A stretch of 64,000 nt of DNA from Crossaster papposus (taxonomy: Eukaryota; Echinodermata; Asteroidea; Velatida; Solasteridae): NCBI GenBank assembly GCA_037893245.1, contig JBAIAA010000436.1, positions 682,001-746,000 on the forward strand, in the 5' to 3' direction. Within the stretch, counting starts at the first letter, position 1, and every line of letters starts with the position of its first letter. A program made the translations under genes and the position numbers. Below are positions 55,633-64,000 of the stretch, in pieces. Below the pieces are notes generated by a model. It searched no databases. It saw only the letters and a program-made list of their open reading frames with translations, and was not told the origin of the DNA.

Positions 55633-56188
55633 TAATGTATATTCCTGTACACAGAATGTACTCACAATGTGCACACTGTGGACATTATTTCAAATGGGGT
55701 ACAATTTACTGTAAAGTTAGGATTTGAGCGGGTGACTAAGAGGTTACAGCAAAGCAAGATAGATGTATTTTGTGAATTTTTCCTAGATCTATTTACATTC
55801 CTAAGGCCTTTAACTCTTTCCTCACCACATTTTGTAAAACACTATGCTCAAAACGGTCCAGTAAACTAGATATTGGTAACGAAAGGGTTAAACCCTATCA
55901 TCCTACATGTAGGCATTCATTGGGGGGCATACATGCACAGCTGTACGAAATACTCAATTCTCAAACCAGCATACTACAGTTTACTCAAGTACAATAATAT
56001 TTGGTAATAATATTCGATGATGCTAGTGTTAATAATGTAGAGGAATTATCTGTACTTCAGAAATTAAAGGCCAGCCAAATTAAGCCATAGATGTAGATGT
56101 CATGGGCAGAATGTTTGCTAACTTGACAGGAACTACATGTGCAGTTGTGCAGGAAATACCATCTCATATTAAATCCATTCAGGATTGC

Positions 56189-56340
56189 TACATGTACATG
56201 TAACCTTTTTTGTAAAACCCATCAAGTGTTGAAGATTATTAACACATACCGGTACATGTACCTGTACTTGTACAAATTCATGTACTGGTACTGGTACATG
56301 TACAAATGTACTGGTACACATGTACAGGCTAATCCTGTAC
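56189..56340. repeat. GTAC/TACATGTA palindrome cluster
   Basis: TACATGTACATGTA at 56189, then about twelve GTAC words in the 120 bp from 56240, in forms such as ACCGGTACATGTAC and GTACTGGTACTGGTACATG. Such short palindromes are scattered throughout the window but are densest here. Confidence 0.75.
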
Positions 56341-56902
56341 AATGTGCATTGTAAAGTGTACTTGTACTGTAGGACATGGCCGAGTGAACTTGAACTACCA
56401 TTAGTAAACACTATTGCTGCACAATGCAGATTTGTACCACACATGCACAATTCACAAAGAGCTTGTAGACCTTGCATTGTATCATTGGAGAAACAACTTT
56501 TTACCGATCCAACCGGCTGTGCAGACACAGGTAGTCTTGAACTGGTAGTCTTGTCAGTTATACAAAACAAATATTGAGTGGCTTTAAATTGTGAAATAGG
56601 AAAAGTCCAAATTTTACCTCGCGATAATATTCCTCCCATTCCACTCTGAACCACTCAATATTTGTGATTGTACATGTACCGTACATTCCCTTTTTTTATC
56701 CTGTATGTGCGTGTACACTGATGTTAATAAAATGTACCATTCATGTGGTTGCAATTAAACATATGAACTGTGTGGACAGAATGAACATGCACAGTGTGTG
56801 ATGCATGCATATTACATGTACATGTATGTATAATTAAAAACGACTCTAAAAGATGCATAAATCTAAAGGCATAAAATGAGCCTGCTCAGACACATACATG
56901 TG

Positions 56903-56975
56903 GCGTTTATGTAAAGCGCTTTGATAAACCCACATTGTGGGAGTCTAAAGCGCTATATAAGAACATTATTATTAT
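56903..56975 (+). mobile_element. Retroposon 3' tail (GCGCTATATAA...ATTATT)
   Basis: GTAAAGCGCTTTGATAAACC, then AAAGCGCTATATAAGAA and (CATT)ATTATTATT. This tail type is known to me from SINE/LINE 3' ends in many aquatic animals; only the last 70 bp are present. Confidence 0.55.
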
Positions 56976-58121
56976 AGTTTGACAGCAGCAGTACAATTCT
57001 AAACTTAAATCCTAAATCTGTTCCCTTGTGGTTTATTTGTGTACCGTACTAAATCTGTGCAACTTGTTTTTGTCAAGGTAACAACTAACACAGATCTACA
57101 CTTGTTTTAGGTTTTTCAGGGAATTTCCTTTTATATTACAACCCATAAATAAATATGTTATCCTTGGTTTGTCAAGAGACAACCGAGCCACAAAAACAGG
57201 CCTTGGTTAAAAAAGGAAACCACAAAATACCTGTATTTTGATGGCTAATTATTCAATCATGATTAATCATCGTGATGAGTATACACACAGTGTGTTTATG
57301 TTAGGCAGTTTTAGTTGTAGGGTGTCTGCTCAATAAGGGTTGTTGTCAGGATGTGCAATTACAGTACATGTCAATGCAACAGCGAGTGATGCTGTACATG
57401 TACATGTATGTATGTATACTAAAAACATGTACTGTATACATTCTACATCTGAACGTTCAGTTCACTTCTGCTGCTGATGTTACCCTGGTAGGCCAAGCAG
57501 ATCAGGCACTTTAACTACATGTTAGGTGTCAAGTATACTTGGGGGAACACACTTAATGTCTTTGAACTTTAGTCATATGTACCGATAGTTTATTGGGATG
57601 AAACAGTCTGAGTTTATGAGGTTTGGGTCATAATACACGTGGGGTGTTTTTCATCCAGTGCAGTAATTTATGTCAGTGTGTGACTTCTCCCTGTTCAAAT
57701 TTTTCATAAAAGCTTTTGTGGTACCCGGTACATGTACATACATGTTTGCCTTTTTTGAATACGTCATCTTGAAACATTTCCTGTTGACGTTGATGAGATA
57801 CTACCGTCGGTGGCTGTGCTGAATGCAGCATTTGATTTTAAAAGGAATCAACACGTGTGAGGGACACAGTTGTTCCGCAACGCTTGGGCATATTGTGTGT
57901 GCAGTGCTATGAAATAAGTTCAGCAGATATGTGATTTGTTTGTTACACATCTACACATACTTCTGATTCGTCCATAAACTTGAATCAGTCGCAAAGGCAA
58001 TTGTTTCTATTTATCCCCCTGTTGTTGCTGTTTGAAGTACCAACCTGGTAAAGCTGTGAATGTCTTTTGGAGCATTTTGTCGTCCCAAACCTTTGATTGC
58101 TTTTATATTTTTTTATTTCAG

Positions 58122-58215
58122 ATCCAACAGCACCCCTAACATGCAGTGATGTATCTAGATGTACTTCATTGGCTCTGGAAGCGTGGATGGTGGCTTACAA
58201 TGTAGTTTGATGTAG
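58122..58215 (+). other. Putative non-coding 5' exon of the F-box gene
   Basis: 94 bp between a strong acceptor (TTTTTTATTTCAG) and donor (GATGTAG|GTATGT). It contains ATGs, all followed closely by stops, so it would be untranslated leader. It is the best exon candidate upstream of the coding exon, but transcript data are needed. Confidence 0.4.
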
Positions 58216-58269
58216 GTATGTACGCAGGTTTTGTTGGCAATTAACCCTACTGAACTTAACGGTATCTTA

Positions 58270-59066
58270 CAGTTAGTATAAAAGAGTCGAGCCCGATGAG
58301 TCTAACAGAATCCAGTTAGTAAGAGAGTCAAGCCCGATGAGTCTAACAGAATCCAGTTAGTAAGAGAGTCAAGCCCTATGAGTCTAACAGAATCAAGTTA
58401 GTAAGAGAGTGAAGCCCGATGAGTCTAACAGAATCCAGTTAGTAAGAGAGAGTCAAGCCTGATGAGTCTTAACAGAATCCAGTTAGTAAGAGAGTCAACT
58501 CCGATGAACCTAACAGAATCCAGTTAGTTAGTAAGAGAGTCAAGCCCAATGAGTCTAACAGAATCCAGTTAGTTAGTAAGAGAGTCAAGCCCGATGAGTC
58601 TAACAGAATCCGGTTAGTAAGAGAGTCAACTCCGATAAACCTAACAGAATCCAGTTAGTAAGAGAGTCAAGCCCAATGAGTCTAACAGAATCCAGTTAGT
58701 AAGAGAGTCAAGCCCGATGAGTCTAACAGAATCCAGTTAGTAAGAGAGTCAAGCCCGATGAGTCTAACAGAATCCAGTTAGTAAGAGAGAGTCAAGCCTG
58801 ATGAGTCTAACAGAATCCAGTTAGTAAGAGAGTCAACTCCGATAAACCTAACAGAATCCAGTTAGTTAGTTAGTAAGAGAGTCAAGCCCAATGAGTCTAA
58901 CAGAATCCAGTTAGTTAGTAAGAGAGTCAAGCCCGATGAGTCTAACAGAATCCAGTTAGTAAGAGAGTCAACTCCGATGAACCTAACAGAATCCAGTTAG
59001 TAAGAGAGTCAAGCCCAATGAGTCTAACAAAATCCAGTTAGTAAGAGAGTCAAGTCTAACAGAATC
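58270..59066 (+). repeat. 19-copy 41-bp minisatellite with higher-order pattern
   Basis: The unit reads AGTAAGAGAGTCAAGCCCGA then TGAGTCTAACAGAATCCAGTT, about 41 bp, repeated about 19 times. Variants include AACTCCGAT(A/G)AACC units (at about 58498, 58629, 58827, 58969), AGAGAG insertions and extra TTAG steps, and these recur in the same order, so blocks of about four units were copied together. The array ends about 250 bp before the acceptor of the F-box coding exon. Flanking TTAACCCTACTGAAC (58242) resembles family E ends. Confidence 0.9.
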
Positions 59067-59351
59067 CAACAGCTGGAACAAAATATCGCTTTTTTACTGC
59101 TCAGTTTGGCAAAATTAAAGTAGTGGTTGCTGTTTGATCTTGTTAGCTTTAGCAGGATTTGAGGTTAAGGAGTCTTACTTGGCATTTTTTCATGCAAGTC
59201 TTGAAGTTCAAGTCGGTCTTCTTTTCCCAAAATCTAGGCTGACCTTAAGCAGATTCTGTTGTCTTTTTTTATGATTATCTGTTTTCTCATTTCTCTTTTT
59301 GATTTAAATTGTAGTAACGTGTTCAGCATCTTAGAAGCTCTGGTATAAGCC

Positions 59352-62300
59352 ATGGAAGACTTACCCATTGTGCCCGGCATCTGTGCCTCCAGGATCCGTT
59401 GCTATACAGAGGGAGCTATACAGCGTCCTGCTAAGTTCAATACCGGTCGCTCGTACCGATCCAAGACTGGAGCAATGTACAAGTCGTCCTCATCTTTGCA
59501 TCTTGTCAAGAATGCTCAGACGGAAGATGAACCACCATCGATCAAAGAGCTCTGCAGGTCGTGCGATCAGCTACAAGCAACGGTCAAAATTGGGCCCCGA
59601 GGTAGGACATTTGTGTCGACAGTGAACATTGCTCTGTCCAAGCCACAACCGCCTCGAAAAATGTCGCTTCCGCATCAAGTATCCTGTCATCAAATGAACT
59701 CCCAAAATAATGAAACATCCTCGGTGTCACGAGTGGAAAACCGCGAGCCCGCAGTTGATGGCCGAACAAAGGACAAGGAGGTTCAGTATTCCTCAGAATC
59801 ACCAGACGTGGAAGGTACAGAGAAGGACATTTTGGACGTTTGCCAAGATGAGAATGAGCTTCCATGGGAGACAAATGAGGATTTCCCACACATTCCTGTC
59901 CTCGAACGAATCAAGGAGTTTGAGAAGCAGACTGGATCCCTGAACCGGTCTCTCTCCCCCGGGCGTCGGAAGCGAAAGGGCAAGCCAAACTGTAAAAAGT
60001 CGTCGGGAAGCGTGCACAGCAGCCCAGCGCTTTCAAGACGAAGTTCAATGGTCGAAAAGGTCATTGTTAGAAACTCAAGGAACTCTTCTCCAGCAATTCT
60101 TTATCTGCACAGTGAAGCGCAGAATAGCCCGGAGCTGGACTCTGAGCGCAGGGTTTATGGAGAGACATCTGATAGTGAGAGGTATAAACTGTTGGTACCC
60201 TCGACATCCGAGTCAGCTGCTGTGGGCCTTCCAGCTATCAGGATTTCCCCAGTTGTGTCATGTGGACTGGAATCCACCGCTAAGCCTGAAATAATTCAAG
60301 CCGACTCTCTAAGTGAGTTGAGAGATGTATCTGTGCAGGATGTCATTTTAGAGAAGATACATTCTGAAAGCCAGTCAGCCATCGGCTCAGCAGACTACGT
60401 TGATTACCTTCTGAAAAACGATCAGAGTGATATACCAAGTGTGATCTCTGAAGAAATTGTGGTTGTGCAAGAAAGGATTTGCTGTGATACTCAAGGAGAC
60501 ACATGCCAAGACCAACTCCTCGAAAATAAGGCAGGAGAATTGCCTGTTGAAGTTGTGGGTGTTTCCAACAAGGTTTTTCCGCACCCTGTCTGCAGAACCT
60601 CTTCTAGCGATGAGACAGAGATTGTTTGCATTGCCACTGCTAGTTCCGGTGCTCAAGACATTAAATCTACTACATATAACAAAGACACTAATGTGCATGC
60701 AGTTTCAAGAGGTGTCACAACAAAGTTGAGCTTTGAGAGAGAAGTTGGAGACCATGATGAGAGTGCAGTCCTTGTAGATACTTTTGTTTTAGAGCCCTTG
60801 AGTAAGTGCTCACCTCCCGAAGACGTTGAGAAGACTCTGGAAGGTTGTTCAACTGAAAGTGAAATGTGCCTAGCAAGTGTTGAAATATTGAGTGCTTCCG
60901 CAGAAGCTTCAAGGAAGCCTTCAAATAATTCATTCAGTGAGTCTGAACCTTTCAAACCTATACAAAGCCAAGGTCTTAGTACGGAAGGCACAGCCCATGA
61001 ACTTCAGGTTGTGTCTCTTAAGGAAGATACCCAAGAAGATAACCAGTGCAATAATCTGAATGTTCTACAGTGTCCGACTGCCCCAACTTTTCCCTGCCCA
61101 TCAGTTGTTGGTTCAGGTGAACCAGATCCTATTGCATCCTTGCTAGACGAGATACTTGTGGTATCGGTAGGAACTGCCGTAGACACCGACATCTACAGCC
61201 AACGCTGCAGCCAGCAACTTGGCGAGTCTGGATCCGAGTTGACATTAATACAGCATGCAAATGCAGGGGATGGTGTAGTTCCCGGACTGCTTGCAGAGGG
61301 AAGCAGTCCCGGCTTGAGTGATTGTTACAGCAGTAGCACCAGTGACGACGAGTCACAAACACCTGATGGAATAAGACCCACCAACTTTAACCCCAGTGCC
61401 ACTATCGATCACAGTATTGGTACAAAACAGAACATATCATGCACAGCTGTGCAAGGTTCCAATCTTGAAATGATGGAATTGGGGGTACCCTCCGACAGGG
61501 ATCCAGAAGAGTATACTGACGATTCCCTTTCCACGACAAGCGAGAGTGAGCCGTCTGATTCTCTTGATTGCATTAGAGAGGTCTTGGCATCCAACCAAAT
61601 GCCTGATCTGTCTTCATCCTTGGGAGCATGTGGGGGGCTTCTACCCTTAGATGAAACTAAGAACACAGCTCAGTTGGACTCTGACAAAGCTACCTTCTCC
61701 AGGCATATGTCAGCTTTGATGAAAGGCCAGCGTTGCGACAAAGGCTCAAAAACATCTGGTGATGGCAAGCTCAATGCTGATCAGACTCTGTTCCTGTCCA
61801 AAGTAAACCGCCTCTTGGACATGATACAAAACTCCCAGTTGCAGCCTCCACCACCCCCAGTCCAGGCACCAGTGCCTTTTTCAAATCTGGACAAATGTTC
61901 AATAAGAGACATTTTGGGTGCATCCGGTGATGTTCCCAAAACTAAACCAGCACCTGTTGCTCCTGTCTTAAAGGAGAATGAAACGCAGGAGTTGCCGTAC
62001 CAACCCGTTGTCAAACAGAAAGCTGTTTTAAGGGAGCCTGATATTAAGCCCCGCAAACGCTCTGGCCGTAAAAGGTACATCAACCCGGACAAGGTCAGTC
62101 GCCTGCGATACCTCATCCTTCTGTCGCCTCTGATTTTGTCGGATGGCGATGATAGTGAGAGTGAGGAGAGTGACGTAGAGCTTAATGAGTACGGCGAGGT
62201 CAAGCAGGACTACCCCTTGGGCCGGCTGCCCGACTACATCGTGGCCCAAATCTTCTGCAACCTGGAAACCAAGGACCTGGCTGCCCTCAAGTGCGCTTGT

Positions 62301-62636
62301 AAGGATTTCAAATGGCTGATTGAGCGGTTTGACATCAAGGGCCATGACTCGCGTTGGTCGGAGGAGCTGTTGTATCGAGAAGACCCATGCATGCAGTGTG
62401 GCAAGATCCGGGATCCCCGGGGCGATGTCTCGCTGTGCCGCTGGCATCCCAAGATCTACTACAAGAATGGAGAGATTGGCCGGCACTACTGGACCTGCTG
62501 CTTTGCTGGAGAGGAGGAAGCACCGGGATGTGAGACCGCCCTCCATGACAACAAGTGGTCAGGGTCGCACTCCAGGCTGTGCAAGGTGCCTCGATCGTGG
62601 AGACAGTATTGGAGGAGTTATCCCACAGATAGCTGA
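59352..62636 (+). CDS. F-box protein, FBXO34/FBXO46-like
   Basis: A single coding exon of 1094 codons, entered through the acceptor AAATTGTAG at 59311-59314. The start codon has a strong context (GCCATGG) and an in-frame TAA two codons upstream, so the N-terminus is complete. The F-box lies at about residues 953-992 (YPLGRLPDYIVAQIFCNLE, then TKDLAALKCACKDFKWLI). A Cys/His-rich domain of about 100 residues follows (CMQCGK, DVSLCRWHPK, YWTCC, GCETALHDNKW), the arrangement I know from FBXO34 and FBXO46; it may bind zinc. The first 800 residues are Ser/Glu-rich and probably disordered, with a basic patch (PGRRKRKGK, about 200) and a proline run (about 831). A second basic patch (KPRKRSGRKR) and an acidic segment precede the F-box. 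The known family role is SCF substrate receptor through SKP1 binding. Orthology to one of the two vertebrate genes is not settled; the N-terminal part is not recognisable. Confidence 0.88.
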   Translation: MEDLPIVPGICASRIRCYTEGAIQRPAKFNTGRSYRSKTGAMYKSSSSLHLVKNAQTEDEPPSIKELCRSCDQLQATVKIGPRGRTFVSTVNIALSKPQPPRKMSLPHQVSCHQMNSQNNETSSVSRVENREPAVDGRTKDKEVQYSSESPDVEGTEKDILDVCQDENELPWETNEDFPHIPVLERIKEFEKQTGSLNRSLSPGRRKRKGKPNCKKSSGSVHSSPALSRRSSMVEKVIVRNSRNSSPAILYLHSEAQNSPELDSERRVYGETSDSERYKLLVPSTSESAAVGLPAIRISPVVSCGLESTAKPEIIQADSLSELRDVSVQDVILEKIHSESQSAIGSADYVDYLLKNDQSDIPSVISEEIVVVQERICCDTQGDTCQDQLLENKAGELPVEVVGVSNKVFPHPVCRTSSSDETEIVCIATASSGAQDIKSTTYNKDTNVHAVSRGVTTKLSFEREVGDHDESAVLVDTFVLEPLSKCSPPEDVEKTLEGCSTESEMCLASVEILSASAEASRKPSNNSFSESEPFKPIQSQGLSTEGTAHELQVVSLKEDTQEDNQCNNLNVLQCPTAPTFPCPSVVGSGEPDPIASLLDEILVVSVGTAVDTDIYSQRCSQQLGESGSELTLIQHANAGDGVVPGLLAEGSSPGLSDCYSSSTSDDESQTPDGIRPTNFNPSATIDHSIGTKQNISCTAVQGSNLEMMELGVPSDRDPEEYTDDSLSTTSESEPSDSLDCIREVLASNQMPDLSSSLGACGGLLPLDETKNTAQLDSDKATFSRHMSALMKGQRCDKGSKTSGDGKLNADQTLFLSKVNRLLDMIQNSQLQPPPPPVQAPVPFSNLDKCSIRDILGASGDVPKTKPAPVAPVLKENETQELPYQPVVKQKAVLREPDIKPRKRSGRKRYINPDKVSRLRYLILLSPLILSDGDDSESEESDVELNEYGEVKQDYPLGRLPDYIVAQIFCNLETKDLAALKCACKDFKWLIERFDIKGHDSRWSEELLYREDPCMQCGKIRDPRGDVSLCRWHPKIYYKNGEIGRHYWTCCFAGEEEAPGCETALHDNKWSGSHSRLCKVPRSWRQYWRSYPTDS

Positions 62637-62700
62637 ATGTTTGCCTTTTAGAGTGACATTATTTTTTATAGTTTTTTCTGTTTGCAAATGGACTCTGTTT

Positions 62701-62955
62701 TTAACCAGTTCGCGCTGGATTATTTTGGCATTTTGGGTCCGCCCAGGCATGGAATTGTTTTTCACAAACTTTGATCCGAGACGGGTTCAGGCTGCCACCT
62801 GTGGGTAGCACATCCTGATATTTCCGGCCTCACTTGCTGCAAACCGGTCACTGACAAATATTTCCGGCCTTGCTCGTGACATGTTTATCCGTCATCTGTT
62901 TTGAATTCAGGAAAAACTTTGCTTGTATACACGTCATCAGACGCGAACTGGTTAA
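62701..62955 (+). mobile_element. MITE family D copy just after the F-box stop codon
   Basis: TTAACCAGTTCGCGCTGG at the left and GACGCGAACTGGTTAA at the right, 255 bp, same orientation as the 11550 copy. It begins 65 bp after the TGA stop, so it is probably in the 3' UTR. Confidence 0.9.
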
Positions 62956-63026
62956 CCCTAACCTTCCTACATGTAGCTGCATCAAAATCCACCCCTTACT
63001 AATAGTAACTATGGAGTTAGAGTTAA
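62952..63026 (+). mobile_element. Short family E element abutting family D
   Basis: TTAACCCTAACCTTCC at the left and TATGGAGTTAGAGTTAA at the right, only 75 bp. It shares the TTAA at 62952-62955 with the family D element. Confidence 0.7.
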
Positions 63027-64000
63027 AATATTTTGACTGTTTCATAGAGGACATAATGTAATGATGTGCTCGTTGACGTTGTTTAAATAAGAATTGAATT
63101 ATGCCTTTGAAAAAGCATGCAACAAATTTGGCATAAATAAGCACATGTAGTGTACATTATTGCGCGAGAAGCACAAATATTTTAAAAAGATTTAGTTTTA
63201 CTTTTTTTCATTTGGGAGTTCAGCACCCGTAGTTTGACTAGAAATTATTTTAACCTAACAAATTTGTGCTGGACTCCCGGTACCATCTTTTACAAATGTA
63301 CGTGTAATTATTTTTTCTTCAAGATTAAACATGTTGCCTTTGCCCAGTTCATATGAGTTCATATATCTTTTTGTATTAAAGTGATCGTTTTGCACTGGAC
63401 TTGGAAAATAAACCCAGAACATGGGCATTAGTGAGTGAATCAACAGCTCTGTATTGGAAGTATTGCATACCCTCAATCCACCTTTTTGGTGCTTCATAAG
63501 TAAACATGTAGGAAAAATTATCAGTATTTTTCTTCAACCAGTATTTTGTTTCATTCACAAGGTTCTCTATAAAGTAAGACAAGAGTTTGTTATCATAGTT
63601 TTATCTACACCGGTGTTGTGGTACAAGTTTTTACATTACTGTCAGTTTAACCTTGTTACAGTTTATCATGTTATTGTTATTTTATCAGTTGGTTGGTCAA
63701 ATTGACTTGTTTGGTACCCGTATGTATTACAATGGCTGCCATCAGAAAATTACAAGTGCCAGCAAAAATCTTGGTTTCCGATTGGCTTTTCTGTCACACT
63801 TTGCAGAATTTCCCCTTACTCCACTACCGGTAAGTTTTGTGAAAATTAATATGGAAAATGATGGATTCATCTCTTTGCAATCCAGTATTATTCAATGTGA
63901 TACAAAATATCACAAAGTGATTGCCCCCCGAAAATAGTGTTGAATGTTTGCGTGATTAATGACTACCTACAATCCTGCCTTTATGTGTGGTGTTGTTTTT

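Larger units (their letters stand above)
49625..58121 (+). other. Probable long 5' intron of the F-box gene
   Basis: No coding exon is supported over 8.5 kb. Contents are simple repeats, MITE fragments, dense TACATGTA/GTAC palindromes (56189-56340) and the TTAA elements at 55144-55632, listed separately. The assignment as an intron depends on the donor at 49624 joining the exon at 58122, which sequence alone cannot prove. Confidence 0.4.
62637..64000 (+). other. 3' UTR and downstream region of the F-box gene
   Basis: Starts with A/T-rich sequence, then the MITE pair at 62701-63026. An AATAAA lies at 63407-63412 and is a plausible poly(A) signal, which would put both elements inside the 3' UTR. 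Nothing else is recognised up to the window end; the remaining open frames are short and featureless. Confidence 0.5.

Overview
This window is nuclear DNA of a marine invertebrate animal, most likely a deuterostome such as an echinoderm. The evidence is the intron-rich gene structure with GT/AG splice sites, a UBE2L3 orthologue very close to the vertebrate protein, many short non-autonomous DNA transposons, tRNA-derived SINEs, and the very frequent palindrome TACATGTA. Echinoderm (perhaps sea star) is my guess from the repeat style; the sequence does not prove it. No bacterial operons, CRISPR arrays, rRNA, functional tRNA genes or capsid-bearing elements were seen.

Three protein genes are supported. 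(1) On the + strand, at least ten coding exons from 12719 to 38819 encode a dynamin/EHD-like GTPase with two membrane segments near its C-terminus. All nine junctions join in frame, giving about 412 residues, but the N-terminal exon was not found upstream. (2) On the - strand, four exons from 49441 down to 43893 encode a complete 154-residue UBE2L3 (UbcH7) ubiquitin-conjugating enzyme with its catalytic Cys86. (3) On the + strand, one coding exon at 59352-62636 encodes a 1094-residue F-box protein whose C-terminal half resembles FBXO34/FBXO46. It follows a probable non-coding exon at 58122-58215 and possibly another ending at 49624. The GTPase and UBE2L3 genes are convergent. UBE2L3 and the F-box gene are divergent and may share a promoter near 49442-49580.

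Layout: 1-12718 is repeat-rich and holds no gene I can support. 12719-38819 is the GTPase gene, with 10 kb and 8 kb first introns full of transposons and a striking 31-copy 11-bp array in intron 4. 38820-43892 is the convergent 3' region. 43893-49441 is UBE2L3, whose introns hold a SINE and several MITEs, one nested in another. 49625-58121 is probably a long 5' intron of the F-box gene. 58270-59066 is a 41-bp tandem array just upstream of the F-box coding exon. 62637-64000 is its 3' region.

At least twelve families of terminal-inverted-repeat elements can be defined from the window alone. They fall into groups: ends flanked by TTAA (piggyBac-like targets), ends sharing ATATGTGA, an abundant GGGGCCAATTTC family, and a TA-flanked family with GATAAGGCGCA repeats. 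UBE2L3 and the F-box protein both belong to the ubiquitin system. UBE2L3 is known to serve the RBR ligase ARIH1 on neddylated cullin-RING complexes, so their head-to-head arrangement is the most functionally suggestive feature here.
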